A DNA stretch of 64,000 bases from Poriferisodalis sp965208485 (GCF_965208485.1 NZ_OZ242344.1:186001-250000), one strand, 5' to 3'. Positions 27,089-35,989 are shown, counted from the first letter of the stretch. Notes: generated by a model not told the origin, from the letters alone. Made by a program: numbers and translations.

Positions 27089-27184
27089 TGGTGTGTCGGC
27101 AATTTGCACAGGGCCTGCCGAAGCCTGTTTCCGCAGGTCAGCGGGCCGCGACCTGCCCGCAAGAAAACCGCGACACACCACTAG
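27085..27184. repeat. CTAG-bounded palindromic element 3 (100 bp)
   Basis: The ends are CTAGTGGTGTGTCG and its inverse. The core CGCAGGTCAG is at offset 47, and an inner arm GCAGGTC pairs with GACCTGC. It is about 98% identical, in opposite orientation, to 62899-62998. Confidence 0.9.
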
Positions 27185-27282
27185 CAGCAATGCCGCAACG
27201 CGTGCAACCTCGGCATCCAGACTGTCAACCGAAGGCACCGTGAAACGTGAGTTTGTGTCTCGGGGCGCTCCCGGCGGGGCGC

Positions 27283-28953
27283 TCAGGGGTAGTGGTCGGG
27301 GAGATCGTTCTCGTACAGAACTGCATCCCCTGACTGCAGGTGCGCGCGTACCCAGCGGACGGCCTCTTCGCGATCCGCCACGCAGCGGACGGTGGCACGA
27401 GCGTCGCTGCGGTCGTGCACCAGGCTGCGCGCCCCGCGGCCCCGTGTGGCCCGCCGCGCGGCGGCATCGTCCCAGCCGGTCGCGCCGGCCAGCAACGCCG
27501 TCCGGTTGGTGCGGCCCACGATGAGGACATCGTCGGCTATGCGGGCGGCGTGCTCACCCAGCAGACGATTCTCGTGCGCTTGGCTGCGTCCGAGTTCGAC
27601 CATGCCGGGAGTGACCACGACTCGGCGCCCGGCTTCGGTGTTGGCCAGCATCCCGAGTGCGGCGCGCGCACCGGCGGGATTGGAGTTGTAGGTGTCGTCG
27701 ATCACCATCACCCCGCCCTCGCTGTGCGCAGCCGTACGGCGGTGCTCGGGCGTCGGCAGGTCCGCGAGCCGGCGGGCGATGTCGTCATCGGACACGCCGA
27801 GAACCGAGGCCGCGGCGACCGCGCACGCCACGTTTCCTGGCGCAGCGTGGCCGAGCGGCCTGGTGTCGACTTCCCGCCCGAACACCGTGATGCGACGCGG
27901 CGCGGTGGCCTCATCGACGATCCCCTCGAAAGAGGCCTCGGCGCCGTGGTCGGTGCCCGGTCCGATGCCCTTGGCATCGGGTGTTTCATCGGCCCGCAGC
28001 ACGGTCACATCGGCGCTGGAGTCCTGCGTCGAGCACCGTATGACCCGCAACCCGGAGGCGGTCAGCCGATCGGCCTCTGCTCGCAGGCCGTAGGCGTCGA
28101 TGTTGAGAATCGCGGTGCGGCTTGTCGCGAATATCTCGGCCTTGGCGGCCACGATGCGGTCGAGGCTGCCGAAGCGCTCGAGGTGCACTGGCCCGATTGA
28201 CGCCAGGATCGACACCGATGGTCGTACCCATCGGGTCATGGCGGCAATCTCTCCTGGCGAGAACGTGCCCATTTCGGCAATGAACACTTCAGTGCTCAAC
28301 GCCAGGTGCTCGTTGACGCTGCGGCACACGCCTGCGGTGTTGTTGAAGCTCGCCGGCGTCGCGACCACTGATCGCGTTCCCTCCACCAGTTGGCGCAGGT
28401 AGCCCTTGATGGTGGTCTTGCCATAGGACCCGGTGATCGCCACGCGCACGGGGTCGATCCGCTCCAGCCGCTGCTGAGCGCGGTGGACCCAGCGCCGAGA
28501 CAGCACCGCCTCGAACGGTGCCAGGAGAGCCAGCGAGACGTCCACCCACAGCGGCATGCCGAACAGCAGCACTGCCAGCACCGGCCCAGCCAGCCCCGCG
28601 AGCAGTCCCGCGCCCACCAGCACGAACCACAGCAGCGCCAGCGTCGCCGCCAACGTTGCGAGGCGGCGAGTCCATGCCAACGGGCTGGTGCGCCCCCGTA
28701 GGTCGAGGCCCTGCGGGCCGATCACCACCGCTGCGGCCGTGATCGACGGCGCCCACCAGTAGGTGCCACTGAGCACTACGCCGGCCGCAGCTCCGATCAG
28801 GCACGCACGGTTGGCCCAGTCGAGAAGCCACCAGCGCCTGGCAAAGCGCGAGGTGCGCCCGATGCCGTAGTGCTCGCGCTGGGCGACACGGAGCCAGCGG
28901 CCGGCACTGATCGCACCGGCGGCGACCGACGTCCACAGCACGATCTGGTTCAT
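27283..28953 (-). CDS. MurF-like Mur ligase with N-terminal membrane segments
   Basis: 556 residues. Residues 1-165 carry about four hydrophobic segments (CLIGAAAGVVLSGTYWW, LAATLALLWFVLVGAGLLAG). The Mur ligase part starts near 168 with the P-loop ITGSYGKTTIKGYL, then FNNTAGVCRSVN, EMGTFSPGEIA, SIGPVHLERFGS and VIDDTYNSNPAGA, as in MurF. It should ligate an amino acid or dipeptide to a UDP-muramyl precursor with ATP, at the membrane. Standard MurF lacks the N-terminal membrane part. It overlaps the upstream hydrolase by 4 bp; the Ddl-like gene lies downstream beyond the accessory insert. Confidence 0.85.
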   Translation of the reverse strand: MNQIVLWTSVAAGAISAGRWLRVAQREHYGIGRTSRFARRWWLLDWANRACLIGAAAGVVLSGTYWWAPSITAAAVVIGPQGLDLRGRTSPLAWTRRLATLAATLALLWFVLVGAGLLAGLAGPVLAVLLFGMPLWVDVSLALLAPFEAVLSRRWVHRAQQRLERIDPVRVAITGSYGKTTIKGYLRQLVEGTRSVVATPASFNNTAGVCRSVNEHLALSTEVFIAEMGTFSPGEIAAMTRWVRPSVSILASIGPVHLERFGSLDRIVAAKAEIFATSRTAILNIDAYGLRAEADRLTASGLRVIRCSTQDSSADVTVLRADETPDAKGIGPGTDHGAEASFEGIVDEATAPRRITVFGREVDTRPLGHAAPGNVACAVAAASVLGVSDDDIARRLADLPTPEHRRTAAHSEGGVMVIDDTYNSNPAGARAALGMLANTEAGRRVVVTPGMVELGRSQAHENRLLGEHAARIADDVLIVGRTNRTALLAGATGWDDAAARRATRGRGARSLVHDRSDARATVRCVADREEAVRWVRAHLQSGDAVLYENDLPDHYP

Positions 28954-29630
28954 GAGAGCTGTCCGACGAGCCGGCGCACAGCGACGGCGAGCGCGTCCGG
29001 CGCCTCGGCAGGCACATCATGCGCCACTCCGTCTATGACCGTCAGCCGTGCGTCTGCAAGCAGCTGTTCTGCTTTGAGCGCGATCTCGACCGGGGCTGCG
29101 TCGTCGTGCCGTCCCCACACGAGTTCGACCGGCTGGGTGATGCGGCTGAGCTGCTCGCCGTAGGTCTCGTTGACGACGGCGACAAGCACCTCGCGCATGA
29201 CGCCGGTGGCGTTGCGGTAGTCGGCACTGCCGAATCGCTGCCGCATGCGCTCCATCGTGGCCTCGCCGAGCAGGCCGCGGCGATGCAATCCGCGAGCAAG
29301 GCGGAACCGGAGCGCCGGCTTCGCTGCGGGGCGGTCCGTCCGGTGCAGCAGCGGTACGCCGCACAGCGCCAGCGAAGCGACACGGTCGGGCCAGCGAACC
29401 GCTAGCTCGACGGCGACCCGTCCTCCGAAGCTGTGTCCGACGACCACGATCCGAGCCGCGCACTCGTCGAGCGCCGGTGCCAGCAGATCGGCGTAGGCGG
29501 CAGCGCCGCCTGCTGCCGGCGGTGCGGGGCTGGCGCCGAATCCGGGCAGATCGAGCGTGATCGCGTCGGTGCCCTCGAGGCAGCCGACTAGGTCTCGATG
29601 CGTGCGTCCCCAGCCGTGCAGCCCGAGCAC
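28950..29630 (-). CDS. Alpha/beta hydrolase
   Basis: 226 residues from GTG 29630. It has the oxyanion segment LGLHGWGRT right at the start, the nucleophile elbow VVVGHSFGGRV (Ser in GHSFGG), VWGRHDDAAP (acid) and DGVAHDVP (His). The homologous frame extends upstream of 29630 (LFGSRVGEGPAVV) without ATG or GTG, so the true start is probably a rarer codon nearer leuA, perhaps CTG around 29707. Its stop overlaps the MurF-like start (4 bp). Substrate unknown. Confidence 0.8.
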   Translation of the reverse strand: MLGLHGWGRTHRDLVGCLEGTDAITLDLPGFGASPAPPAAGGAAAYADLLAPALDECAARIVVVGHSFGGRVAVELAVRWPDRVASLALCGVPLLHRTDRPAAKPALRFRLARGLHRRGLLGEATMERMRQRFGSADYRNATGVMREVLVAVVNETYGEQLSRITQPVELVWGRHDDAAPVEIALKAEQLLADARLTVIDGVAHDVPAEAPDALAVAVRRLVGQLS

Positions 29631-29701
29631 GACCGCAGGTCCCTCACCGACGCGGCTGCCGAACAGCGCGCCGCCGGCGAAGCTGCTGAGCGGGAGAGCG
29701 C

Positions 29702-31429
29702 TCAGCGGACGAGAGCCCCGGAATCGGGCCCACCGTGTGACCGGTTGATCGCCGACAGCAGGGCCCGGAAACTGGCCGTGACGATGTTCGGGTGCATGCC
29801 CACGCCCCAGAACACGTCACGCGACGGCGTCTCGATCTCCACGTAGGCGGCCGCGGTGGCGTCTGCACCCGCACCGACCGCATGCTCGTGATAGTCGACG
29901 AGGCTGACGTCGACGCCCAGCGCGTCGGACAGGGCGGTCTTGAAAGCCGACAGCGGCCCGTTGCCTCTGCCCTTCGCGCGCACCTCGCCGTCGGGACCCT
30001 TGATCGTCGCCTCGACTTCGGACTCGTCGGAGGATTCCGAATCGAAGTAGCTGCGGTGCCCGACGTAGGTGTAGGGCGACTCGGCATGCAGGTAGGTCTC
30101 ATCGAAGGTCTTCTTGATGGCTTCGGGCAGGATCTCGCCGCCCTCGTCGGTGATCGCCTGGATCACGCCGCTGAACTCGATCTGCAGCCGGCGCGGCAGA
30201 TCGAGGCCGAAGCTGTTCTTCATGACGTAGGCCACGCCGCCCTTGCCGGACTGGCTGTTCACGCGGATGACGTCCTGGTAGGTGCGCCCCACGTGAGCCG
30301 GGTCGATCGGCAGGTACGGCACCTCCCAGAAGTCGTAGTCGTCCCGCAGTGCCTCGAAGCCCTTCTTGATGGCGTCCTGGTGGCTGCCGCTGAACGCGGT
30401 GTACACGAGGTCGCCGCCGTAGGGGTGGCGGGGATGCACCGGGAGCTGGTTGCAGTACTCCGTGATCCGGCGCAGGTGATCGATGTGGCTGATGTCCAGT
30501 TCGGGATCGACACCCTGGCTGAACAGGTTCATGGCCAGCGTGATGATGTCGACGTTGCCGGTCCGCTCGCCGTTGCCGAACAGCGTGCCCTCGACCCGGT
30601 CGGCACCCGCCATCACGCCGAACTCGGCGGCGGCCACGCCGCAGCCCCGGTCGTTGTGGGGATGCAACGACAGCACTACCGCCTCTCGATTGTCGACGTT
30701 GCGCCCGAAGTACTCGATGAGGTCGCCGTAGGTGTTCGGGGTCGCCATTTCCACGGTGGCGGGCAGGTTCAGGATGATCGGGTCCGCAGCGGTGGCGCCC
30801 CACTCGGCGCTGACCGCATTGCACACCTCGAGCGCAAAGTCGACCTCGGTGCCGGTGAACGACTCCGGCGAGTACTCGAAGCGGATTTCCCCGCCCTCGT
30901 GCCTCTGTGCCAGATCTTTGCACAATCGGGTGCCGGTCGTCGCAATGTCTTTGATGCCGTCGGGGTCGAGGCGGTACACCACCCGGCGCTGCAGCTCAGA
31001 CGTCGGGTTGTACAGGTGGACGATTGCCTTGTTCGCCCCCGCGATGGCCTCGTAGGTCCGCTCGATCAGCTCGGGACGGCTCTGGGTGAGCACCTGGATC
31101 CACACATCGTCCGGCACCAGATCCTCTTCCACCAGCATGCGGCAGAAATCGAAGTCCGGAGCCGAAGCGGAGGGGAAGCCGACCTCGATCTCCTTGAAGC
31201 CCATCTCGACGAGCAGCTCGAACATCTGGCGCTTGCGCGGCACATCCATCGGATCGATGAGCGCCTGGTTGCCGTCGCGCAGGTCCACCGAGCACCACAG
31301 CGGCGCCTCGCCGATGATCTTGTCCGGCCAGGTGCGGTCCGGAAGGTGCGCCGGGAACGCGTAGGTGTCGTAGAGGCGGTACGGCATCGGGCTCGGCTGT
31401 TGAGCACTGATGCGCTTGTGGTCTGCCAT
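29702..31429 (-). CDS. leuA: 2-isopropylmalate synthase
   Basis: 575 residues. ATG 31429 has AGGAG 7 nt upstream. The catalytic barrel shows WCSVDLRDGNQALIDPM, SLHPHNDRGCG, GTLFGNGERTGNVD and the C-terminal LeuA regulatory domain (about residues 440-575) that binds leucine. It condenses acetyl-CoA with 2-oxoisovalerate, the first committed step of leucine synthesis; the long form is the actinobacterial type. A leader peptide with four Leu codons and a terminator precede it, so both attenuation and feedback inhibition are likely. Confidence 0.96.
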   Translation of the reverse strand: MADHKRISAQQPSPMPYRLYDTYAFPAHLPDRTWPDKIIGEAPLWCSVDLRDGNQALIDPMDVPRKRQMFELLVEMGFKEIEVGFPSASAPDFDFCRMLVEEDLVPDDVWIQVLTQSRPELIERTYEAIAGANKAIVHLYNPTSELQRRVVYRLDPDGIKDIATTGTRLCKDLAQRHEGGEIRFEYSPESFTGTEVDFALEVCNAVSAEWGATAADPIILNLPATVEMATPNTYGDLIEYFGRNVDNREAVVLSLHPHNDRGCGVAAAEFGVMAGADRVEGTLFGNGERTGNVDIITLAMNLFSQGVDPELDISHIDHLRRITEYCNQLPVHPRHPYGGDLVYTAFSGSHQDAIKKGFEALRDDYDFWEVPYLPIDPAHVGRTYQDVIRVNSQSGKGGVAYVMKNSFGLDLPRRLQIEFSGVIQAITDEGGEILPEAIKKTFDETYLHAESPYTYVGHRSYFDSESSDESEVEATIKGPDGEVRAKGRGNGPLSAFKTALSDALGVDVSLVDYHEHAVGAGADATAAAYVEIETPSRDVFWGVGMHPNIVTASFRALLSAINRSHGGPDSGALVR

Positions 31430-31506
31430 GGGTATCTCCTGAGCTGCGGGCGGTGGGAGTGTGTGCTGATTGCGGTTCTGGTCAGTCGGGTCGGATTCGG
31501 GCCACG

Positions 31507-31537
31507 AAAAAACCCCCTGGCCCGAAGGCGCAGGAGG
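31507..31537 (-). terminator. leuA attenuator terminator
   Basis: In the direction of leuA transcription CCTCCTG pairs with CAGGGGG around a short loop and is followed by six T residues (31512 to 31507). It lies between the leader peptide and leuA. A further hairpin, GGACC-GCACA-GGTCC, sits just after the leader stop codon and could be the pause or competing structure. Confidence 0.75.
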
Positions 31538-31564
31538 TTGGGCGAGGACCTGTGCGGTCCCCGC

Positions 31565-31627
31565 CTAGCTGAGAAGGAGCAGCCCGGTTGCGGAATGCGG
31601 TTCGGTGTGAATCAAGTGGCGAATCAC
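31565..31627 (-). CDS. leuL: Leucine attenuator leader peptide
   Basis: A 20-residue frame starting GTG 31627: MIRHLIHTEPHSATGLLLLS. Four consecutive leucine codons (CTG CTC CTT CTC) stand just before the stop at 31565, the classical arrangement for ribosome stalling under leucine starvation. It is probably leaderless: TAACCT is followed by 7 nt and the GTG. It lies 21 nt after the ppk stop and upstream of the terminator and leuA. Confidence 0.8.
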   Translation of the reverse strand: MIRHLIHTEPHSATGLLLLS

Positions 31628-31647
31628 GCAGAACAGGTTATCAGTTG

Positions 31648-33750
31648 CTAACCGCGACGCTGGGCGTGGCGGGCCAGCAGGACTTCGTGCAGGTCGGTGC
31701 CGCCGTGCTGGGTCCATTCGCCGTCGCTGCCGAGTTCCCAGCGGCGGATGCCGTCTTCGAGGTACATGTCGGTGACCTCGGCGAGCTCGGCGGCGATGGA
31801 TGGCGACTCCACCGGCGCCAGCGCCTCGACGCGGTATCGCAGATTGCGTGGCATGGCGTCGGCTGAGCCCAGCAGGATCGTGTAGCCCCGTTCGGAATTG
31901 CCGAAGCGGTACACCCGGCTGTGCTCGAGGAAGCGGCCCACGATGCTGCGCACGGAGATGTTCTCGCTGACGCCGTCGATACCGGGAATCAGGCAGCAGA
32001 TGCCGCGCACGACGAGGTCGATGCGGCAGCCTGCCTGTGATGCCTCATACAGCGCGTCGATCACCTCGTTGTCGACGATGGCGTTCATCTTCATGAAGAT
32101 GTGGCCGTCTTCTTCGGCAGCTTCGGCGGCAATGTGCTTCGTGAGGGATTGGCCTAGGCTGTGCGGTGCCACGGCCAGCTTGCGGTAGTCGGTCTTGCGG
32201 CTGTAGCCGGTCAGCGAGTTGAAAAGCCCGGCGATGTCGACAGCGAAGTCGTCATCGCAGGTCAGTAGCCCGAAGTCCTCGTAGATGCGGGCGGTATCGG
32301 CGTTGAAGTTGCCGGTGCCGATGAAGCAGTAGCGGGCCATGCCTCGGCCTTCGCGCCGCACCACCATCGCCAGCTTGCAATGGGTCTTGAGGCCCACCAC
32401 GCCGTAGGCGACGTGCACGCCGGCTCGTTCCAAAATTCGTGCCCACTCGACGTTGGCGCTCTCGTCGAAGCGCGCCTTGAGCTCGACCACCACCACCACC
32501 TGCTTGCCGCGCTCGGCAGCCCGGATCAGCGAGTCCACCAGGCGGGTCCGCTCCGACGTCCGGTAGATGGTCAGCTTGATGGCGAGCACGTCGGGGTCGT
32601 CGGCTGCCTGGCGGATGAATGCGTCGAGGCTCGTGGTGAACGACTCATACGGCAGGTGAACGAGGACGTCCTGCCGCTTGAGCACGTCGAAGAAGCTGAC
32701 GCCGGTCTCCGGCTCCTCCGGAGTGCCGCGGCGGCTTGCGCTTGCGGAGACCATCAGCGTGGCGCTGTCGGGCGCCGCCCGGAGCGGCAGCGGCGTCCGC
32801 GGGTTGTGGGGCGGCGTCTTGAGATCGTCCCGGTCGATGTCGTAGAGCTCGAACAGGTCGGCAAGTCCCAGCAGGCCTTTCGAGGTGTAGACGTCGTCGT
32901 GGGTCAGCTTCAGCTCACGGGCGAGCATGTCCAGGGCATCGCCGTCCAGATCCGGCGCCGCCTCGAGGCGCACGGCGCCGCCGAAGCGGCGCTGGCGCAG
33001 CTCGAGTTCGAGATGCTTCAGCAGGTCGTCGGTCTCGGTGTCGTCGATGTCGAGGTCTGCGTCGCGGGTGACCCGGAACGTGCTGTGGCTGAGCAGCTTC
33101 ACACCGGGAAAGAGGTCGTCGAGATGCCCGGCGATGACCGATTCGAGCGTGATGAAGCGATGCCCGTCGGGCAAGGCCAGAAAGCGGGGCAGGATCGGAG
33201 GCACCTTCACCCGGGCGAACGACGGACCGGTTCGGGAGTGCTCGACGAAGACGGCGAGATTCAGCGACAGGTCCGAGATGTAGGGGAAGGGGTGGGCTGG
33301 GTCGACGGCGAGCGGCGTCAGCACCGGGAAGACCTGTTCGCTGAACAGCTGGGCGACCCATGCACGGCTGGCGGCGTCGAGCTCGTCGGGTTCGACGAAC
33401 CCGATGCCCTCGGCGGCGAGCGCCGGTCGCAGCTCCTCCTCGAACAGCGACGACGCGTCCAGCAACTGCTCCGCCGCGGCTGCGCGGATGCCCTTCAGCT
33501 GCGCTCGGGGCGTCAGGCCGTCGGAACCGGCCCGCCGCACGCCGGCGTCGATGGAATCGAGCACCGTGGGAACTCGGACCTGGAAGAACTCGTCGAGGTT
33601 CGATGCGTGGATTGCCACGAACTTGATGCGCTCGAGCAGCGGGAGATCTTCGTCGCGCGTCAGTGCCAGAACCCGGTGATTGAAGTCCAGCCAGGACAGC
33701 TCTCGATTGAGGTAGCGGTGAGAAGATCGGGCGCCGTTGTCGGTGGACAT
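31648..33750 (-). CDS. ppk: Polyphosphate kinase 1
   Basis: 700 residues from ATG 33750. The N-terminus HRYLNRELSWLDFNHRVLAL, SNLDEFFQVRVP, the C1 catalytic loop GLKTHCKLAMVVRR (phospho-accepting His of the HxK motif), FIGTGNFNADTARIYEDFG and EHSRVYRFGNSERG (second catalytic His) match PPK1. It reversibly makes polyphosphate from ATP. The open frame continues upstream to 34230, but that part has no PPK homology and overlaps a transposase remnant. Confidence 0.95.
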   Translation of the reverse strand: MSTDNGARSSHRYLNRELSWLDFNHRVLALTRDEDLPLLERIKFVAIHASNLDEFFQVRVPTVLDSIDAGVRRAGSDGLTPRAQLKGIRAAAAEQLLDASSLFEEELRPALAAEGIGFVEPDELDAASRAWVAQLFSEQVFPVLTPLAVDPAHPFPYISDLSLNLAVFVEHSRTGPSFARVKVPPILPRFLALPDGHRFITLESVIAGHLDDLFPGVKLLSHSTFRVTRDADLDIDDTETDDLLKHLELELRQRRFGGAVRLEAAPDLDGDALDMLARELKLTHDDVYTSKGLLGLADLFELYDIDRDDLKTPPHNPRTPLPLRAAPDSATLMVSASASRRGTPEEPETGVSFFDVLKRQDVLVHLPYESFTTSLDAFIRQAADDPDVLAIKLTIYRTSERTRLVDSLIRAAERGKQVVVVVELKARFDESANVEWARILERAGVHVAYGVVGLKTHCKLAMVVRREGRGMARYCFIGTGNFNADTARIYEDFGLLTCDDDFAVDIAGLFNSLTGYSRKTDYRKLAVAPHSLGQSLTKHIAAEAAEEDGHIFMKMNAIVDNEVIDALYEASQAGCRIDLVVRGICCLIPGIDGVSENISVRSIVGRFLEHSRVYRFGNSERGYTILLGSADAMPRNLRYRVEALAPVESPSIAAELAEVTDMYLEDGIRRWELGSDGEWTQHGGTDLHEVLLARHAQRRG

Positions 33751-34065
33751 GACGATTCCAAGCCCCCGTGCGTTCCGTACAGGGCGCAGCGGGGGCGACA
33801 CGCCCTGCCTCCGTGAGCGTACGCAACCGGCATCGCCGTCCACCACCGAGACTGGGTCTGCGTCCACGCCTATCCGTTGGAGTCCTGCCAGCACGATATC
33901 GGGGTGCTCGAAGAGCTCGATGCGGAGCTGGGGGGTATTCGGATCGTGGCCGCCCGAGCGTGCCGTCTGAGGTGTTGTTGAAGGCGTCGGTGTTGATGGC
34001 GTTGTGCTCGGTGCGCTCTGCGCGGGCGTTCTGCGCGGGCGTTCTGCGAGCGTTTGAACTACGAC

Positions 34066-34144
34066 GGCGAACTCCACTGGTGGTTGCGAGTGATCGGTCA
34101 TGATGGCCGGTCTTGGAGTAATGCAACCACCAGTGGAGTTCGCC
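34066..34144. repeat. Perfect 22-bp inverted repeat with 35-bp loop
   Basis: GGCGAACTCCACTGGTGGTT plus GC (34066-34087) is exactly complementary to 34123-34144. The right arm runs into the transposase remnant. It can form a strong hairpin. Confidence 0.92.
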
Positions 34145-34288
34145 AACCCTTCGGGTGGATTCAAGACCATCGCCGGAGGACACAAGCTCAGACACAAAGG
34201 ACGCCAGCGCAACCGGGCCTGGTTCCTCATCGGCGGCGCCGCCTACAACCTCGTGCGCATGGCTCGCCTCGACGCGGACGCTGCCTGA
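34123..34288 (+). pseudogene. IS5/IS1182-like transposase, C-terminal remnant
   Basis: The plus strand encodes VRQPFGW in one frame and, after a one-base shift, FKTIAGGHKLRHKGRQRNRA then WFLIGGAAYNLVRMARLD and a stop. This is the characteristic end of DDE transposases of the IS5/IS1182 type. Only about 55 residues survive. Confidence 0.7.
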
Positions 34289-34532
34289 AACAGCGCCCAG
34301 CGCCAGACCGCGCAGCCACAGCCGAGGTCAATGCCATCCGTGACGAGGACGGCCGCAAGCTGGTCGTCCTCGACATCGTCACGGCCAACCAGGACGACCG
34401 CCCGGTCCTCACCGGCAAGGCCGCCGCCCGCCTCGACGACTGACGGCACTGATCCCGCCGGGACGGCGTCTGATGCGCATGCGGGAGACCGTGTGCAGGG
34501 CGGTGCCCCGCGGTGCCACGGGCTGGATGTGC

Positions 34533-34545
34533 TACATTGTAGAAC
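34533..34545 (+). promoter_or_regulatory. Promoter/operator of the toxin-antitoxin pair
   Basis: TACATT (34533-34538) is followed by 7 nt and ATG 34546, a leaderless arrangement. It overlaps the palindrome CTACATTGTAG, a plausible site for autoregulation by the antitoxin. Confidence 0.5.
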
Positions 34546-34830
34546 ATGGCTGAGGTCGGCATCCGCGAGCTGAAGCAGAACGCGTCGGCGGTCGTGGCGC
34601 GGGCCGAAGCCGGCGAGGAGATCACCGTCACGAACCGTGGCCGGCCCGTGGCGAAGCTGGTGCCGCACATTCATCAACCGCGCCGGTCTCGTCTTGAAGA
34701 ATTGATCGCCCGAGGGGATGCGACTCCCGCAACGCGAGACATCACCGATCTTCCCCCTCCGCTTCCAGCACTGCCGGGGCGCAGCCTGTCCGAAGTGCTG
34801 CTGGAGATGCGCGAAGAGGAGCGGTACTGA
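34546..34830 (+). CDS. Antitoxin, Phd/YefM family
   Basis: 94 residues. The N-terminal DNA-binding part VGIRELKQNASAVVARAEAGEEITVTNRGRPVAKLVP (about residues 4-40) is diagnostic of the Phd/YefM fold. The C-terminal half is the toxin-neutralising tail. The PIN toxin gene follows after 18 bp. The cluster lies in a region of transposase debris, as usual for accessory modules. Confidence 0.9.
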   Translation: MAEVGIRELKQNASAVVARAEAGEEITVTNRGRPVAKLVPHIHQPRRSRLEELIARGDATPATRDITDLPPPLPALPGRSLSEVLLEMREEERY

Positions 34831-34848
34831 GAGTTCCGCAGGTCAGTC

Positions 34849-35238
34849 ATGCACTATCTCGACAGCTCAGCGCTGGTCAAGCTGATCGTGGAAGAGCCGG
34901 AGTCGTCTGCGCTAGACGCTTGGCTCAAGCTGGAGCACGTGCGGGCCGTCTCGTCGGATTTGGCGAGGACGGAGACCATTCGGGCTGTCCGCCGCCGTCG
35001 GCCGGCATTGATGGTGGAGGCTCGATCACGGCTCAGCTCGGTTGCTTGGTTCCGCATCACCAAGGACATCGCCGAGCGGGCGGCCTTGCTCGATCCTCCC
35101 GAACTCCGCAGCCTGGACGCGATCCACCTCGCCACTGCGCTCGACCTTGCCGGTGACCTCGACGGGCTCGCCACCTACGACGAGCGGCTGGCCAGCGCTG
35201 CGAGCGAGTACGGAATCCCCACGCTTGCGCCGCGATAG
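34849..35238 (+). CDS. vapC: PIN-domain ribonuclease toxin (VapC-type)
   Basis: 129 residues. The acidic PIN residues are Asp5 (YLDSSALVKL), Glu in ARTETIR, Asp in LRSLDAIHLATAL and Asp in LATYDERLA, so the nuclease site looks intact. VapC toxins cleave RNA, often tRNA or rRNA, and are neutralised by the co-expressed antitoxin upstream. Confidence 0.92.
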   Translation: MHYLDSSALVKLIVEEPESSALDAWLKLEHVRAVSSDLARTETIRAVRRRRPALMVEARSRLSSVAWFRITKDIAERAALLDPPELRSLDAIHLATALDLAGDLDGLATYDERLASAASEYGIPTLAPR

Positions 35239-35989
35239 CTGATGCTTGGGCGGCGACCCGATAGTCGGTCGAGTCCGTTCCTCGGTGAATGTGAGGCCAG
35301 AGCACCTCAGCGTCTCAGGCTCACTCCAGCGACGAATCGCGCTGGTGCGTCGCTCTGCTGTGAACATCATTCCTGCCTTGGCGCTAGCGGGCCGCGCCGG
35401 CGTGGCCGTCACGCCCCTCACGCTCCTCGGACCGTGACACAGAAACTTCACCGAGTGGGCAAAGCAGCAGGCGTGCTGGAATCGCGTTGAGAGGTTGCGA
35501 GTGGACTGGCCCCGGAGTCTCGAACCGGATCTGCTGACTGGCGAAGAGGTCGCGTCGAGCAAACGAGCCGCGGCGAAGGATCAACGAGAACTGAACGGAA
35601 TCGAGGCTCAGACTGCCACAGCCGAAGCGGGAGCTGAGTTCTGGAAGGCACTCAAGCAGTGGAGAACCGATGGGTGCATGACCGTCGTGAGCGCAGAACT
35701 CGGGACCTGGGGGTCCCGGGGCGGCCGGTCGCGTCGGTGTGGAACCGGCGGCGCATGGCATGCGAGAGCTGCGGTCGGCGGGACTGAACACGTCTGAACC
35801 GTGCCAAGACGCAGCGCTCAGGGATGAATCCCAAGGACCCGACCGAGTCCCAACGAACCAGCAAGCCGCAACCTGTCGCCGCTCAGCCACCCGACTCGAA
35901 CGCTGCCTGACCTCCGAGGCCCGCCATCTTCCATGAACGAGGCCGCAGGAATCTGACGGGACCGGGCCCAGCAGGCATCGAAGCCTTGG

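Larger units (their letters stand above)
33751..34545. other. Gene-poor stretch with insertion debris
   Basis: About 800 bp. It holds a transposase C-terminal remnant (34123-34288), a perfect 22-bp inverted repeat, and a short frame near 34320-34443 (AIRDEDGRKLVVLDIVTANQ) that looks like the tail of a dehydratase-type gene but is not intact. The final bases form the promoter of the antitoxin gene. Confidence 0.55.

Noticed and set aside
26879..27184. Palindromes considered as ordinary transcription terminators
   Set aside because: Exact CTAG limits, shared junctions, equal size, a conserved core and a distant near-identical copy are not explained by terminators.
29792..31651. 619-codon plus-strand frame opposite leuA
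   Set aside because: Antisense shadow of leuA; Val/His/Arg-rich composition and no domain.
31648..34230. 860-residue form of Ppk from the longest open frame
   Set aside because: The first 160 residues are low-complexity and overlap transposase debris; homology starts just after ATG 33750.
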